Both the position numbers and the translations under genes were made by a program. The notes under the pieces were generated by a model that had not been told where the DNA came from, made no database searches, and was given only the letters and a program-made list of their open reading frames with translations. Source: Phytomonospora endophytica (GTDB taxonomy: Bacteria; Actinomycetota; Actinomycetes; Mycobacteriales; Micromonosporaceae). Taken from it: 64,000 nt of DNA. This document shows, in pieces, positions 56,450 to 64,000 of the stretch (positions are counted from its first letter, which is position 1; each line of letters begins with the position of its first letter). The stretch spans positions 1 to 64,000 of the forward strand of contig NZ_JACHGT010000015.1 in assembly GCF_014202425.1 (NCBI RefSeq). Direction: 5' to 3'.

Positions 56450-58420
56450 ATGAGCGCCTTCCGCAGACCCCCGGGCGGACGCGGGCTCGCCGCGGGTTCG
56501 ACCGCCGCCGTGCTCCTCGCCGCGAGCCTCGCCGCCCTCGCCGCTCCGGCGGCGGCCGACCCGGTCACCGGCCGCCAGGCCGAGTACGCCGCCGCGGCCG
56601 CCGAGTTCGGCATCCCCGAGAGCATCCTCCTCGGTGTGTCCTATCTGGAGTCCCGCTGGCAGGACCACGCCGGGGATCCCAGCACCGGCGCCGGTTTCGG
56701 CCCGATGCACCTCACCGACGCCCTCGCCGTCGCCACCGAGGACGGCACCCACCACGACGACGGCACCGAGGACCCGCGCGGCGACGACAGCCGTCCGGCC
56801 CCCGAGCTCGCGCCCATGCCCGACGCCCCCACCGAGGCGTCCCTCCAGACCCTCGACACCGCCGCCGCCCTGACCGGCGTCGACGAGCAGACCCTGCGCA
56901 CCGACCCCGCCCAGAACATCCGCGGCGGCGCGGCCCTGCTCGCCGAGCACCAGCGAGTCCTCGGCGTGGACGGCGACGCCCCCGGCGACTGGTACGGCGC
57001 CGTGGCCCGGTACAGCGGCGCCGCCGACCTCGGCACGGCGGGACGCTTCGCCGACGACGTCTTCGCCACGATCCGCTCCGGCGCGGTGGAGTCCACCGAC
57101 GGCGGCGAGGTGACGCTGGCCGCCGACCCGGACCTGGCGCCCGCCGCGGGCCAGCTCGAAGCGCTCGGCCTGCGCCCGACCAAGGACGGCACCCGCACCG
57201 ACTGCCCCCGCTCCCTCGGCTGCGAGTGGATCCCGGCGCCCTACGAGCAGTACGGCCCGGCCCCGAACCAGTACGGCAACCACGACAAGGCCGACCGCCC
57301 GAACGACCTCGACATCCAGTACATCGTCATCCACGACATCGAGGGCTACTACCACACGGCGATCGACATGGTCCAGGATCCGACCTACGTCTCCTGGCAG
57401 TACACGATGCGCTCCACCGACGGCCACACCGCGCAGCACGTCAAGCCCACCGACGTGGCCTGGCAGGCCGGCAACTGGTACGTCAACTCGCACTCGATCG
57501 GCATCGAGCACGAGGGCTTCGCCGCCAACGGCGCCTGGTACACCGAGTCCCTGTACCGGACCTCGGCGCGCCTGGTCGGCTACCTCGCCGACCGCTACGA
57601 CATCCCGCTCGACCGCGCCCACATCATCGGCCACGACAACGTCCCCGGCATCAGCCCGGCCAAGGTCCCCGGCATGCACTGGGACCCGGGCCCCTACTGG
57701 GACTGGTCGCACTACTTCGACCTGCTCGGCGCGCCCTTCCGCTCCTTCGGCGGCAAGCACTCCGGCATGGTCACCATCGACCCCGACTTCACCGCGAACC
57801 GCCCGGCCATGATCGGCTGCGACTCCAAGCAGCCCGCGCTGCCCTGCCCGGACCGCGCCTCCAGCACGGTCTTCCTGTACAGCGAGCCGAGCTTCGACGC
57901 GCCCCTGCTCTACGACCGGGGCATGCGTCCCGACGGCAGTCGCGCCACCCGGCAGGTCAGCGACCACGGCAGTCGCGTGGCCACCGGCCAGCAGTACGCC
58001 GTCGCCGACCGTCAAGGCGACTGGCTGGCGATCTGGTACCTCGGCCAGAAGGGCTGGATGTACAACCCCGCGAGCAATCCGGTCGCGACCCCGACGCTCG
58101 GCCTGGTCGTGACGCCGAAGCGCGGGGAGGTCAACGTGCCGGTCTACGGGCGGGCGCTGCCGGAAGCCGCGGCCTACGAGGGCACCGGCGTGCCCTACCA
58201 GGAGCTCACCCCGCTGCCGTACGTCCTCAACGCCGGTGAGCGCTACACCCTGGGCGACTTCTCGCCCCAGACCGAGTACTACTGGGCACAGACCCTGGCG
58301 GGACCGAACGTCGTCGTCGACGGCGACACCAGGTACTACCAGATCCAGCTCGGACACCGCATCATGTTCGTGAAGGCCGAGGACGTCAACATCCTCCCGT
58401 CCTTCCTCGGGGCGCCGTGA
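56450..58420 (+). CDS. exported two-domain peptidoglycan hydrolase: lytic-transglycosylase-like + amidase_2
   Basis: The 656-residue protein has a signal peptide (about 1-35) and an N-terminal SLT/lysozyme-like domain (about 45-165). The latter has IPESILLGVSYLESRWQDHAG (candidate catalytic Glu) and GFGPMHLTDA. A zinc-dependent amidase_2/PGRP-type domain (about 280-425) follows, with IVIHDIEGYYHTA (zinc His), HSIGIEHEG, HIIGHDNVPG and MHWDPGPYWDW. A C-terminal beta-rich SH3-like part (about 445-655) may bind the wall. Cleaving both glycan and peptide links would suit wall remodelling or sporulation. An ATG at 56420 is possible, but 56450 has AGGGGA just upstream and gives a better leader. Confidence 0.92.
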   Translation: MSAFRRPPGGRGLAAGSTAAVLLAASLAALAAPAAADPVTGRQAEYAAAAAEFGIPESILLGVSYLESRWQDHAGDPSTGAGFGPMHLTDALAVATEDGTHHDDGTEDPRGDDSRPAPELAPMPDAPTEASLQTLDTAAALTGVDEQTLRTDPAQNIRGGAALLAEHQRVLGVDGDAPGDWYGAVARYSGAADLGTAGRFADDVFATIRSGAVESTDGGEVTLAADPDLAPAAGQLEALGLRPTKDGTRTDCPRSLGCEWIPAPYEQYGPAPNQYGNHDKADRPNDLDIQYIVIHDIEGYYHTAIDMVQDPTYVSWQYTMRSTDGHTAQHVKPTDVAWQAGNWYVNSHSIGIEHEGFAANGAWYTESLYRTSARLVGYLADRYDIPLDRAHIIGHDNVPGISPAKVPGMHWDPGPYWDWSHYFDLLGAPFRSFGGKHSGMVTIDPDFTANRPAMIGCDSKQPALPCPDRASSTVFLYSEPSFDAPLLYDRGMRPDGSRATRQVSDHGSRVATGQQYAVADRQGDWLAIWYLGQKGWMYNPASNPVATPTLGLVVTPKRGEVNVPVYGRALPEAAAYEGTGVPYQELTPLPYVLNAGERYTLGDFSPQTEYYWAQTLAGPNVVVDGDTRYYQIQLGHRIMFVKAEDVNILPSFLGAP

Positions 58421-58456
58421 CCTCGCGCTCGCCCGGCCGCTCCACCTAGACGCCCG

Positions 58457-58487
58457 GGGTCCGCGCTCGTGCCGGGAGTGCGGACCC
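58457..58487 (+). terminator. hairpin after the hydrolase gene
   Basis: GGGTCCGC (58457-58464) pairs with GCGGACCC (58480-58487) around 15 bases, 36 bases past the stop codon. Confidence 0.45.
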
Positions 58488-58615
58488 TCGGGTCCCCTAG
58501 ATGGAGCCCCCCTGACGGAAGTAAGGGGAAAGATCAGACCTCGGGCCCATGCGGGCGGTTGCGAGGGGCGCTTACCGTATTGGAGACGCCGCACCCCGAC
58601 GATTGGCCCGCCTCG

Positions 58616-59296
58616 ATGACCCAGAACATCATGCAGTTCATGGAAGAGCTGATGAGCTCTCCATGGATCTACCTCGGGATCTTCACGATCGCCCTGCTCG
58701 ACGGCTTCTTCCCGATCGTCCCCGCCGAGACGGCCGTGATCACCGCGGGCGTCTACGCCTCGACCACCGGCAAGCCGATCCTGTGGCTGGCGATCGTCGT
58801 CGCCGCGGCGGGCGCGTTCGCCGGCGACCACATCTCCTACTTCATCGGCCGCACGGCGGGCGGCGGGATCCGCCGCAAGATGAAACCGGGCACGAAGAAG
58901 GCCAAACTCTTCGACTGGGCGGAGAACGCCCTCGCCGAACGCGGCGGCCTGGTCCTCATCATCGCCCGCTACATTCCCGGCGGCCGCACCGCGACGACCC
59001 TCATCACCGGCTCGGTCGGCTACCCGCTGCGCAAGTTCGCCTTCTTCGACTCGATCGCGGCGATCTCGTGGGGCGTCTACTCCGCCGGGATCGGCTTCTT
59101 CGCCGGTCACGCCGTCGAAGGCGACCCGATCAAGGGCCTGCTCCTCGGCTTCGGGATCGCGGTCTCGATCACCGCCATCCACGAGACGGTCGCCTACCTG
59201 CGCAAGCGCGCCAAGCGCAACCGCGAGGCCCTGGCCACCGAAGGCGTGGTGCCCGTGGTCGCCGAGCCCGTCGTGGCCCCGGCCGCCGCGGAGTAA
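58616..59296 (+). CDS. DedA-family membrane protein
   Basis: The 226-residue protein has four to five membrane helices and the DedA (SNARE-associated) pattern: LLDGFFPIVPAETAVITAG near 20-40 (the E/D motif of the family), GDHISYFIGRTAGG, and IIARYIPGGRTATTLITGSVGYP with the conserved Arg-x-x-PGGR. DedA proteins act as lipid scramblases or undecaprenyl-phosphate/PE flippases and support proton homeostasis. ATG at 58616 is used; an in-frame TTG at 58580 would add 12 residues and no strong ribosome site decides it. The hairpin at 59317-59348 ends the gene. Confidence 0.9.
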   Translation: MTQNIMQFMEELMSSPWIYLGIFTIALLDGFFPIVPAETAVITAGVYASTTGKPILWLAIVVAAAGAFAGDHISYFIGRTAGGGIRRKMKPGTKKAKLFDWAENALAERGGLVLIIARYIPGGRTATTLITGSVGYPLRKFAFFDSIAAISWGVYSAGIGFFAGHAVEGDPIKGLLLGFGIAVSITAIHETVAYLRKRAKRNREALATEGVVPVVAEPVVAPAAAE

Positions 59297-59316
59297 CACC
59301 CGAAGCGCGACGTCGA

Positions 59317-59348
59317 GCCGGTGGGGGAAATCCATTGCCCCCACCGGC
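59317..59348 (+). terminator. 11-bp hairpin terminator after dedA-like gene
   Basis: GCCGGTGGGGG (59317-59327) pairs perfectly with CCCCCACCGGC (59338-59348) around 10 bases, followed by TTCGCTTT. It lies between the DedA gene and the deaminase ATG at 59372 and excludes an earlier GTG start for the latter. Confidence 0.75.
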
Positions 59349-59371
59349 TTCGCTTTGCCAGGCTCACCACC

Positions 59372-60742
59372 ATGGAAGCTCCACCCCACGGACGCGGCGA
59401 CCTCGTCGAACTCCACCTGCACCTCTACGGATGCATCCGCCCGGCCGACCTGCTGCGCCACATCGTCGCCGCCGACCCCGCCCTGCTCACCTGGGACGGG
59501 TACGAACAGGCCATGAGCGACGCCTACGGGACCGTCCCGGCCGCCCGCGAGCTCATCGAACGCCACCGGGCCGGGGATCCGTCCGCCGAGGCGGCCTTCG
59601 CCGAACTGTTCGTCATGGGCGAGGCCGACGCGGGGAACTTCGCGCGCTTCTCGGCGAAGTTCCAGCTGCTGTTCATCGCCTCCCTCGTCGCCGGGCGGCG
59701 CGGCTCGCTCACCGACATCGCCGCCGAGGTCGCCGCCTTCACCGCCGGGATCCGTGCCGACCACGCCCGGCAGGGCATCGGCCACGCCGAGATCCGCTGC
59801 CTGCTCGGCGAGGACCTGCGGCTGCCCGTCAACGCCGTCATCATCGACACCCTCCTCGACTCCTTCGGCCCGAACGAGAGACTCGTCCTGTCCCTCGACC
59901 GCGCCGACCCCTGGCCCGGCTGGGAACGCGTCCAGGAGCTCGCCCTCGGCCCGCGCGGGGAGACCATCGTCGGCATCGACTTCTGCCACGTCGAGGAAGG
60001 GCACCCGCCGAAGAACTTCGCGCGGCTGTTCGCCGCCGTGGCCGCCTTCAACACCGCGCACCCCGAACGGGCCCTCGCCGTCCTGCACCACGTGGGCGAG
60101 AGCTTCACCGACAAGAGCCTGGAGTCGGCCGTGCGCTGGGTCCAGCAGGCCGCCGAGTTCGGCGCGCACCGGCTCGGGCACGCCATCGCCCTCGGCATCG
60201 ACCCCGCCGTCTACGGCGAGCACACGCGCACCGAGTCGGCCGCCGAGCGCCTCGACCAGATCGACTACGACCTCGCCCACGCCGAAGGACTCGCGACGGC
60301 CGGTGTGCTCGTCGACGCCGAGGCGCTGCTGGCCGAACGGGCCGCGCTCGCCGAAGGCCCGGCCGACGCGACCGTCGCGGTCGTCTACGACGTCGCGCGT
60401 CTCGCCGAGGTGCGGCTGCGGCAGCGTTACGCGATGGCGCGCGTGCGCGCGGCCGGCGCGGTGGTCGAGGTCTGCCCGACCTCGAACCTGCGGATCGGCG
60501 GGATCCTCGACCCCGCGCACCATCCCGTCCACCGCTTCCAGGCCGAAGGCCTGCCCTACGTCGTCTCCAGCGACGATCCCGGGATCTTCGGGACCACGCT
60601 GAGCGAGGAGCTGGACTGGGTATGCGCGCACACCGGTGGCGGTGCCGGGCTGCGGCGGGAACTGCTGCGGCGGGCGTGGGACTCCCGCTCCGAAGTCCTC
60701 AGTGGACGCACCTCGGCCGTGACCGGCGCCATCCACCCTTGA
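59372..60742 (+). CDS. adenosine-deaminase-superfamily amidohydrolase
   Basis: The 456-residue protein belongs to the adenosine/AMP deaminase family. It has the zinc-binding HLHLYGC near residue 14 (family HxH), HVGESF near 232, GAHRLGHAIALG near 262, VCPTSNLRIGG near 366 (metal/substrate loop) and SSDDPGIFGTTLSEEL, the catalytic Asp pair, near 392. It is longer than classical adenosine deaminase (about 340 residues) and has inserted helices, so the substrate may be another purine or an adenosine derivative. ATG at 59372 is fixed by the terminator directly upstream. Confidence 0.9.
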   Translation: MEAPPHGRGDLVELHLHLYGCIRPADLLRHIVAADPALLTWDGYEQAMSDAYGTVPAARELIERHRAGDPSAEAAFAELFVMGEADAGNFARFSAKFQLLFIASLVAGRRGSLTDIAAEVAAFTAGIRADHARQGIGHAEIRCLLGEDLRLPVNAVIIDTLLDSFGPNERLVLSLDRADPWPGWERVQELALGPRGETIVGIDFCHVEEGHPPKNFARLFAAVAAFNTAHPERALAVLHHVGESFTDKSLESAVRWVQQAAEFGAHRLGHAIALGIDPAVYGEHTRTESAAERLDQIDYDLAHAEGLATAGVLVDAEALLAERAALAEGPADATVAVVYDVARLAEVRLRQRYAMARVRAAGAVVEVCPTSNLRIGGILDPAHHPVHRFQAEGLPYVVSSDDPGIFGTTLSEELDWVCAHTGGGAGLRRELLRRAWDSRSEVLSGRTSAVTGAIHP

Positions 60743-60763
60743 ATCCTATCGGATTAGTAGGAT
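60743..60763. promoter_or_regulatory. dyad before the tiny ORF and winged-helix gene
   Basis: ATCCTA (60743-60748) and TAGGAT (60758-60763) form a perfect 6-base inverted repeat with 9 bases between, 12 bases before the ATG of the small ORF. TAGGAT could be a -10 element. It may be an operator; no regulator is assigned. Confidence 0.35.
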
Positions 60764-60774
60764 ATGGTGGCGCC

Positions 60775-60873
60775 ATGAGCAGGGGCGCCACCGACACCGG
60801 GCCATCCGAGCAGCGGATGGACGCCGGAACGTGCCCGCGCGGCTCCCGGGCCTGTCGCCCCGGCCGCCGCTGA
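60775..60873 (+). CDS. possible 32-codon leader ORF
   Basis: The 32-codon frame (ATG 60775, stop TGA 60871-60873) encodes an Arg-rich peptide with two Cys residues near its end (GTCPRGSRACRPGRR). It begins immediately after a dyad/-10-like sequence and 97 bases before the orphan winged-helix gene. It could be a translated leader, for instance responding to Cys or Arg supply, or simply chance. Low confidence. Confidence 0.3.
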   Translation: MSRGATDTGPSEQRMDAGTCPRGSRACRPGRR

Positions 60874-60969
60874 ACCGCGCCCGCCATCGGCCGCGACCGC
60901 GGCCTTCCCGAGTCCGCGCGCCCGCGTCCGCCGCCGCGCGAAACGCTCCTGATCAGGGGGAACATCCCG

Positions 60970-61536
60970 ATGACCATCCAGCTCGAACACCCACCGGCCA
61001 TCCGTGTCGCCACTCCACCGCGCCCGCTGCCGACTCCCGTGCGGCCCGCTCCGACATCCGGGCTCACGGTGACCATCGAGCTGTCGGCGGAGGGGTCGGC
61101 GCTCAACGAGGAGCTGCTCGCCGCCCTCGACGCGGCCCGGGGGCACATCGCCCACCTCGGCGCGGTGACCATGACCGTCCGCGCCGCCGAACCGCACGCG
61201 ACCGCGCCGGCCGAGGCGCCGGTCGTCGACCCCGGCGTCCACGTGCACATCTACCCCGACTCGCGCGTGGTCCGCTTCGGCGAGGCCGAACTGCCGCTCA
61301 GCCGGCTGGAGTTCGACCTCCTGCTCTACCTCGCCGAGCACCCCGGGCAGGTCTTCAGCCGGGCGCAGCTGCTGACGTCGGTATGGGGCGACGCCCATGT
61401 CGGGCGCCGCACCATCGACGTCCACGTCCGGCGGCTGCGCGCGAAGATCGACGACCGTTTCCCCTTGGTGACGACCATCCGTGGCGTCGGTTACCGCTTC
61501 GACGGCAAGGGGCGGGTGAGCGTCACCCGGTCCTGA
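60970..61536 (+). CDS. orphan winged-helix (OmpR/PhoB-type) DNA-binding protein
   Basis: The 188-residue protein has a Pro-rich N-terminus (about 1-30), a divergent middle region (about 31-90) without the receiver-domain Asp/Lys signature, and a C-terminal Trans_reg_C winged helix (about 92-182). The latter has [47 protein letters not shown] and IRGVGYRF. There is no phosphoacceptor domain and no histidine kinase next to it, so it must be controlled otherwise. ATG at 60970 has GGGGGAA at suitable distance. Its target genes are unknown. Confidence 0.88.
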   Translation: MTIQLEHPPAIRVATPPRPLPTPVRPAPTSGLTVTIELSAEGSALNEELLAALDAARGHIAHLGAVTMTVRAAEPHATAPAEAPVVDPGVHVHIYPDSRVVRFGEAELPLSRLEFDLLLYLAEHPGQVFSRAQLLTSVWGDAHVGRRTIDVHVRRLRAKIDDRFPLVTTIRGVGYRFDGKGRVSVTRS

Positions 61537-61588
61537 ACCACCGCCGGGCACCGTCCACGATGGACGGGCCCGGCGAGGCGGATGGCCG

Positions 61589-62845
61589 TCACCCGATGCC
61601 GAGCGCGTCGAGAGCGTCGTCGGCCGGGCACCGTCCACGTTGGACATAGTCGGCGGTGAACTCCTCGACCGCCGTCGTGACGCTCCACCCCGCGCCGAGG
61701 CGCGGCAGTGCCTCGACGGCGGCCGTGAAGCAGCCGCGCGCGGCCGCGGCCAGCTCCGGGTCGGCGAGCCCGTGCTTCGCGGCACGCCACCACGGTGTCT
61801 CCACCGAAGGGCGCTCCCACAAGGGTTCCAGGGCCGCCGAGGCCTCGTCTGCGGCGACGGGGTCGTCGAGCAGCGCGGTCGCCACCGCCAGCGCCACCGT
61901 CCAGCCGTCACCGGGCTGCGCGTCGACCATCCGCAGCTCCAGGTATCCGCGCGGCCGGATCGGCGGGAACAGCGTCGACAGGTGGTACTCCAGATCGTCC
62001 ATCGTCGGCCTGCGCGGGACGCCCGCCCGGATCCATTCGCTGAACGACAGACCCCTCGGCACGAGCCACGGCCGGTCGGGGAAGCGGATCATCATCACGT
62101 CGGCCGACAGCGCGTAGCGCACCCACGCGTCACGCGGATCGCCCGGATCGACCGGCGCCGTGCGGCCCGGATCGAGCCGCGACCACACCGACTGCCGCAT
62201 CGACTTCCAGCCCGCCGGTTCGCCCAGTCTGATCGGGGAGTTCGCGAAGGCCGCCACCAGTACCGGGCCGAGCCGGTGCGCCAGTCGCCAGCGCTCGCGG
62301 AAGCCCAGGGTGCCGGCGCGTTCGTGACCCGCGTCGAGGCAGATCTGCACCGAGGCGGTGTTGGCCATCATCCAGCGCCCGGCCCGGCCGTTCCGGTCGA
62401 AGAACTGCTCCATCGCGGTGTAGCGCGGTGAACGCCCGACCCGCCGGGGTGGGCGTTCGGGATCGAGACCGCTGCCCAGCAGCCGGATCCCGAGTGCGTC
62501 GAGGGCCGCGCGGACGCGGGAGAGGTCGGCCGAGGTGCGCCGGAGGCACTCGGCGAGTCCGTTCGCCGGGTGCGAGCTGAGTTCTAAAGCACCGCCGGGC
62601 TCGAAGGTGACATGGCCGTGCCGGGGTGCCGTGCCGGTCTCGTTGAGCAGGGCGTCGATGATCGAGGGCGGCGTGCGGGAGAGGCGGTCGTGTGTGGGGC
62701 GGACCAGCCATTCGAGCTCGACGCCGACGGTGGCGGGCGGGCCGGTGCGGAACGCCGACTCGGCGATGTGCCGCGTGGCCTCCTCTTCGGTGAGCGCCTC
62801 GTGGGCGGTCGGGGTGCGGGTGTCGGCCGTCGGTGCGTTGAACAT
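61589..62845 (-). CDS. egtA: glutamate-cysteine ligase, EgtA-like
   Basis: The 418-residue protein matches the actinobacterial GCS2/EgtA ligases that make gamma-glutamylcysteine for ergothioneine. It has VGVELEWLVRP near residue 41 (Glu of the ATP/metal site), HGHVTFEPGGALELSSHPA near 77, the conserved MMANTASVQICLDAG and RWRLAHRLGPVLVAAFANSPI. The rest of the pathway (egtB-C-D-E) is not adjacent, so it is a solitary copy and could equally serve another gamma-glutamyl thiol. ATG 62845 has AGGGAG seven bases upstream; longer starts exist up to 62926. Confidence 0.85.
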   Translation of the reverse strand: MFNAPTADTRTPTAHEALTEEEATRHIAESAFRTGPPATVGVELEWLVRPTHDRLSRTPPSIIDALLNETGTAPRHGHVTFEPGGALELSSHPANGLAECLRRTSADLSRVRAALDALGIRLLGSGLDPERPPRRVGRSPRYTAMEQFFDRNGRAGRWMMANTASVQICLDAGHERAGTLGFRERWRLAHRLGPVLVAAFANSPIRLGEPAGWKSMRQSVWSRLDPGRTAPVDPGDPRDAWVRYALSADVMMIRFPDRPWLVPRGLSFSEWIRAGVPRRPTMDDLEYHLSTLFPPIRPRGYLELRMVDAQPGDGWTVALAVATALLDDPVAADEASAALEPLWERPSVETPWWRAAKHGLADPELAAAARGCFTAAVEALPRLGAGWSVTTAVEEFTADYVQRGRCPADDALDALGIG

Positions 62846-62977
62846 GCGCGGCTCCCTGTCGACTCTGGGTGAGCTTCCCTTGACCATAGGCGCACGGATC
62901 GCGCCCGGCAATACCCTACTGTTCATATAGGAGTACTAGGCTATGTCGCATGGCGGACACGTCCGGTGCGGCGTGGT

Positions 62978-63008
62978 GAGGGGCCGATCCGTGACGGACC
63001 GGCCCCTC
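62978..63008 (-). terminator. hairpin terminator after doxX-like gene
   Basis: GAGGGGCCG (62978-62986) pairs with CGGCCCCTC (63000-63008), with an additional inner TCCGT/ACGGA stem. It is 34 bases beyond the stop of the minus-strand DoxX gene. Confidence 0.7.
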
Positions 63009-63041
63009 GGGTGGCGGCGGATATGGCGCGGGACGCGGTGT

Positions 63042-63974
63042 TCAGCGAAGGAACGGCAGCGCGCGGACCAGGCCCGAGCGCGCCCACGGCTTGCCGAGGC
63101 CGAGCGTGTCGCCGCCCCGGACGAAGGCCAGGCCGAGCAGCACGACGGCGTAGACGAGGTGCTCGTCGAGGAACGGGTTCTGCGTCATCGGCAGCGAGGC
63201 CATCCACATGAACACCAGCAGGACGGTGCCGGTGAGCGCGGCCAGCCAGACGCCGATGCCGAGGATGAGCGCCAGGCCGATCCCGGCGAGGCCGATCATG
63301 AACAGCCAGTCCGCCCAGGCCTGTCCGGCCATGGAGTTGAAGAAGCTCGCGAACGGACCGTCGACGCCGTTGAGGTAGCCGCTGGTCGGGCTGCCACCGT
63401 TGATCCAGGAGTTCGCCGACTCGGTGGCGTAACCGAGCCCGAAGAGCTTGTCCAGGAAGGCCCAGAAGAAGACCCAGCCGAGCAGGATGCGGGCCAGTCC
63501 GAAGAAGAAGCGGCCGGGACCCGAGGTGACGGCCATGCCGAGTGTCATCTCGTGCATCGGGACGGTCTCGCCGCCCGCGCCGGTGTCGGTGACGGCGGCC
63601 GGCGTGACCACTCCCGCGGCCGGGACGGCGCCCGCGGCGGGTGCCGTGGCGGCGGCGGTGTCCGCGGTCGGCGTGGCGACGGAGGTGGTCGCGGCCGCTC
63701 TCGCCTCGTCGGCGGCGTTCCGTGTCCGTTCGGTGGCCTCGTCGGCCGCGGCCCGTGCGCGCTCGGCGGCCTCGTCGGCGCCCTCGCGGGCGGACTCGGC
63801 CTTCGCGGCGGCGTCGCGGGCGGTGGTGTTGATGGCCGAGATGCCTTCGGTGCCGGCGGAGTCGCGGGCGGTGTCGCCGGTCGGCGGGACGTTCACGTCC
63901 GCCGGGTTCGGGGCGGCGTCGGCGGCGTTCTCCGTCGTCTCCCAGGGCTCGTGGCCCGTCGCAGAACTGCTCAT
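63042..63974 (-). CDS. DoxX-family membrane protein with long Ala-rich N-terminal region
   Basis: The 310-residue protein has an unusual N-terminal 140 residues that are soluble and rich in Ala/Glu/Asp/Thr (about 50-100 may form a coiled coil, e.g. ARDAAAKAESAREGADEAAER). A DoxX-type membrane domain with four helices follows (about 155-300), including GLARILLGWVFFWAFLDKLFGLG, LFMIGLAGIGLALILGIGV and FLDEHLVYAVVLLGLAFVRGG. DoxX proteins are associated with thiosulfate:quinone or redox membrane complexes. The start near the window's end has GGGAG upstream. Confidence 0.88.
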   Translation of the reverse strand: MSSSATGHEPWETTENAADAAPNPADVNVPPTGDTARDSAGTEGISAINTTARDAAAKAESAREGADEAAERARAAADEATERTRNAADEARAAATTSVATPTADTAAATAPAAGAVPAAGVVTPAAVTDTGAGGETVPMHEMTLGMAVTSGPGRFFFGLARILLGWVFFWAFLDKLFGLGYATESANSWINGGSPTSGYLNGVDGPFASFFNSMAGQAWADWLFMIGLAGIGLALILGIGVWLAALTGTVLLVFMWMASLPMTQNPFLDEHLVYAVVLLGLAFVRGGDTLGLGKPWARSGLVRALPFLR

Positions 63975-64000
63975 GTCACTCCCGCCTCTCGTCTCCCCGT

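Noticed and set aside
56432-60736. A single 1434-codon open frame on the minus strand covering several genes
   Set aside because: It is antisense to recognisable plus-strand genes (peptidoglycan hydrolase, DedA, deaminase) and its translation is Val/Gly/Arg-rich low complexity. It is a high-GC shadow frame.

Overview
The window is very GC-rich DNA with strongly biased third codon positions, frequent GTG/TTG starts, leaderless-looking promoters and many actinobacterial family markers: an F420-type luciferase-like oxidoreductase, a mycothiol-type DinB-fold protein, an EgtA-like ligase, an Rv3717-like amidase, LPXTG/LAXTG surface proteins and a Ser/Thr kinase with an extracellular FN3 domain. 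It is most likely a chromosome segment of a filamentous or high-GC Actinomycetota. The genus cannot be fixed from the sequence; a glycomycete- or micromonospora-like organism is only a guess. No phage, transposase, CRISPR array, rRNA operon or replication origin is visible.

Layout. 1-10.0 kb holds ordinary chromosomal genes: a membrane protein, a Tat-exported metallo-beta-lactamase-fold hydrolase divergent from a LysR regulator, a VOC/YdeI/class-A-beta-lactamase-like operon divergent from a WYL regulator, a tandem pair of paralogous membrane proteins, an F420 oxidoreductase and a GNAT enzyme. 10.0-18.7 kb is the most interesting region. Two divergent transcription units each begin with a cobalamin riboswitch. 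Each encodes a secreted alpha/alpha-barrel protein (prenyltransferase/squalene-cyclase-like fold) followed by a DUF4430 (transcobalamin C-terminal-like) protein. The minus-strand unit makes membrane- or wall-anchored versions and continues with overlapping genes for a complete ECF transporter (EcfT, double EcfA, EcfS) and a DJ-1/PfpI protein. The two domains match the two halves of animal intrinsic factor/transcobalamin, so I read this as a bacterial surface corrinoid-capture and uptake system.

18.7-34.9 kb contains a 3-hydroxyisobutyryl-CoA-hydrolase-like gene coupled to a MazF-like toxin/antitoxin pair, a GT2 glycosyltransferase, a pectate lyase, tRNA-Arg(UCU), two P-loop kinases, a peptidoglycan amidase, a second-type SSB, an M48 protease, an LAXTG surface protein, an M20 dipeptidase, SURF1 and a CobB-like enzyme that has lost its glutaminase cysteine. 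35.0-38.6 kb is a four-gene ABC-2 exporter cluster, followed by a class A penicillin-binding protein (38.7-40.9 kb) and a siroheme-type CysG/CobA fusion (41.6-42.9 kb).

43.0-49.9 kb is the conserved actinobacterial FN3 / MoxR / DUF58 / transglutaminase-like operon, whose transglutaminase-like member lacks the catalytic Cys and His. A convergent Ser/Thr kinase with its own FN3 domain lies just downstream. 53.5-64.0 kb carries a hydrolase, a PadR/MFS efflux pair with a four-site ACATGT operator array, a two-domain muralytic enzyme, DedA, an adenosine-deaminase-like enzyme, an orphan winged-helix protein preceded by a tiny ORF, an EgtA-like ligase and a DoxX protein.

Because of the GC content, long open frames exist on both strands almost everywhere. 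The genes listed were chosen for recognisable protein families, sensible starts, stop/start overlaps and terminators, not for length alone.
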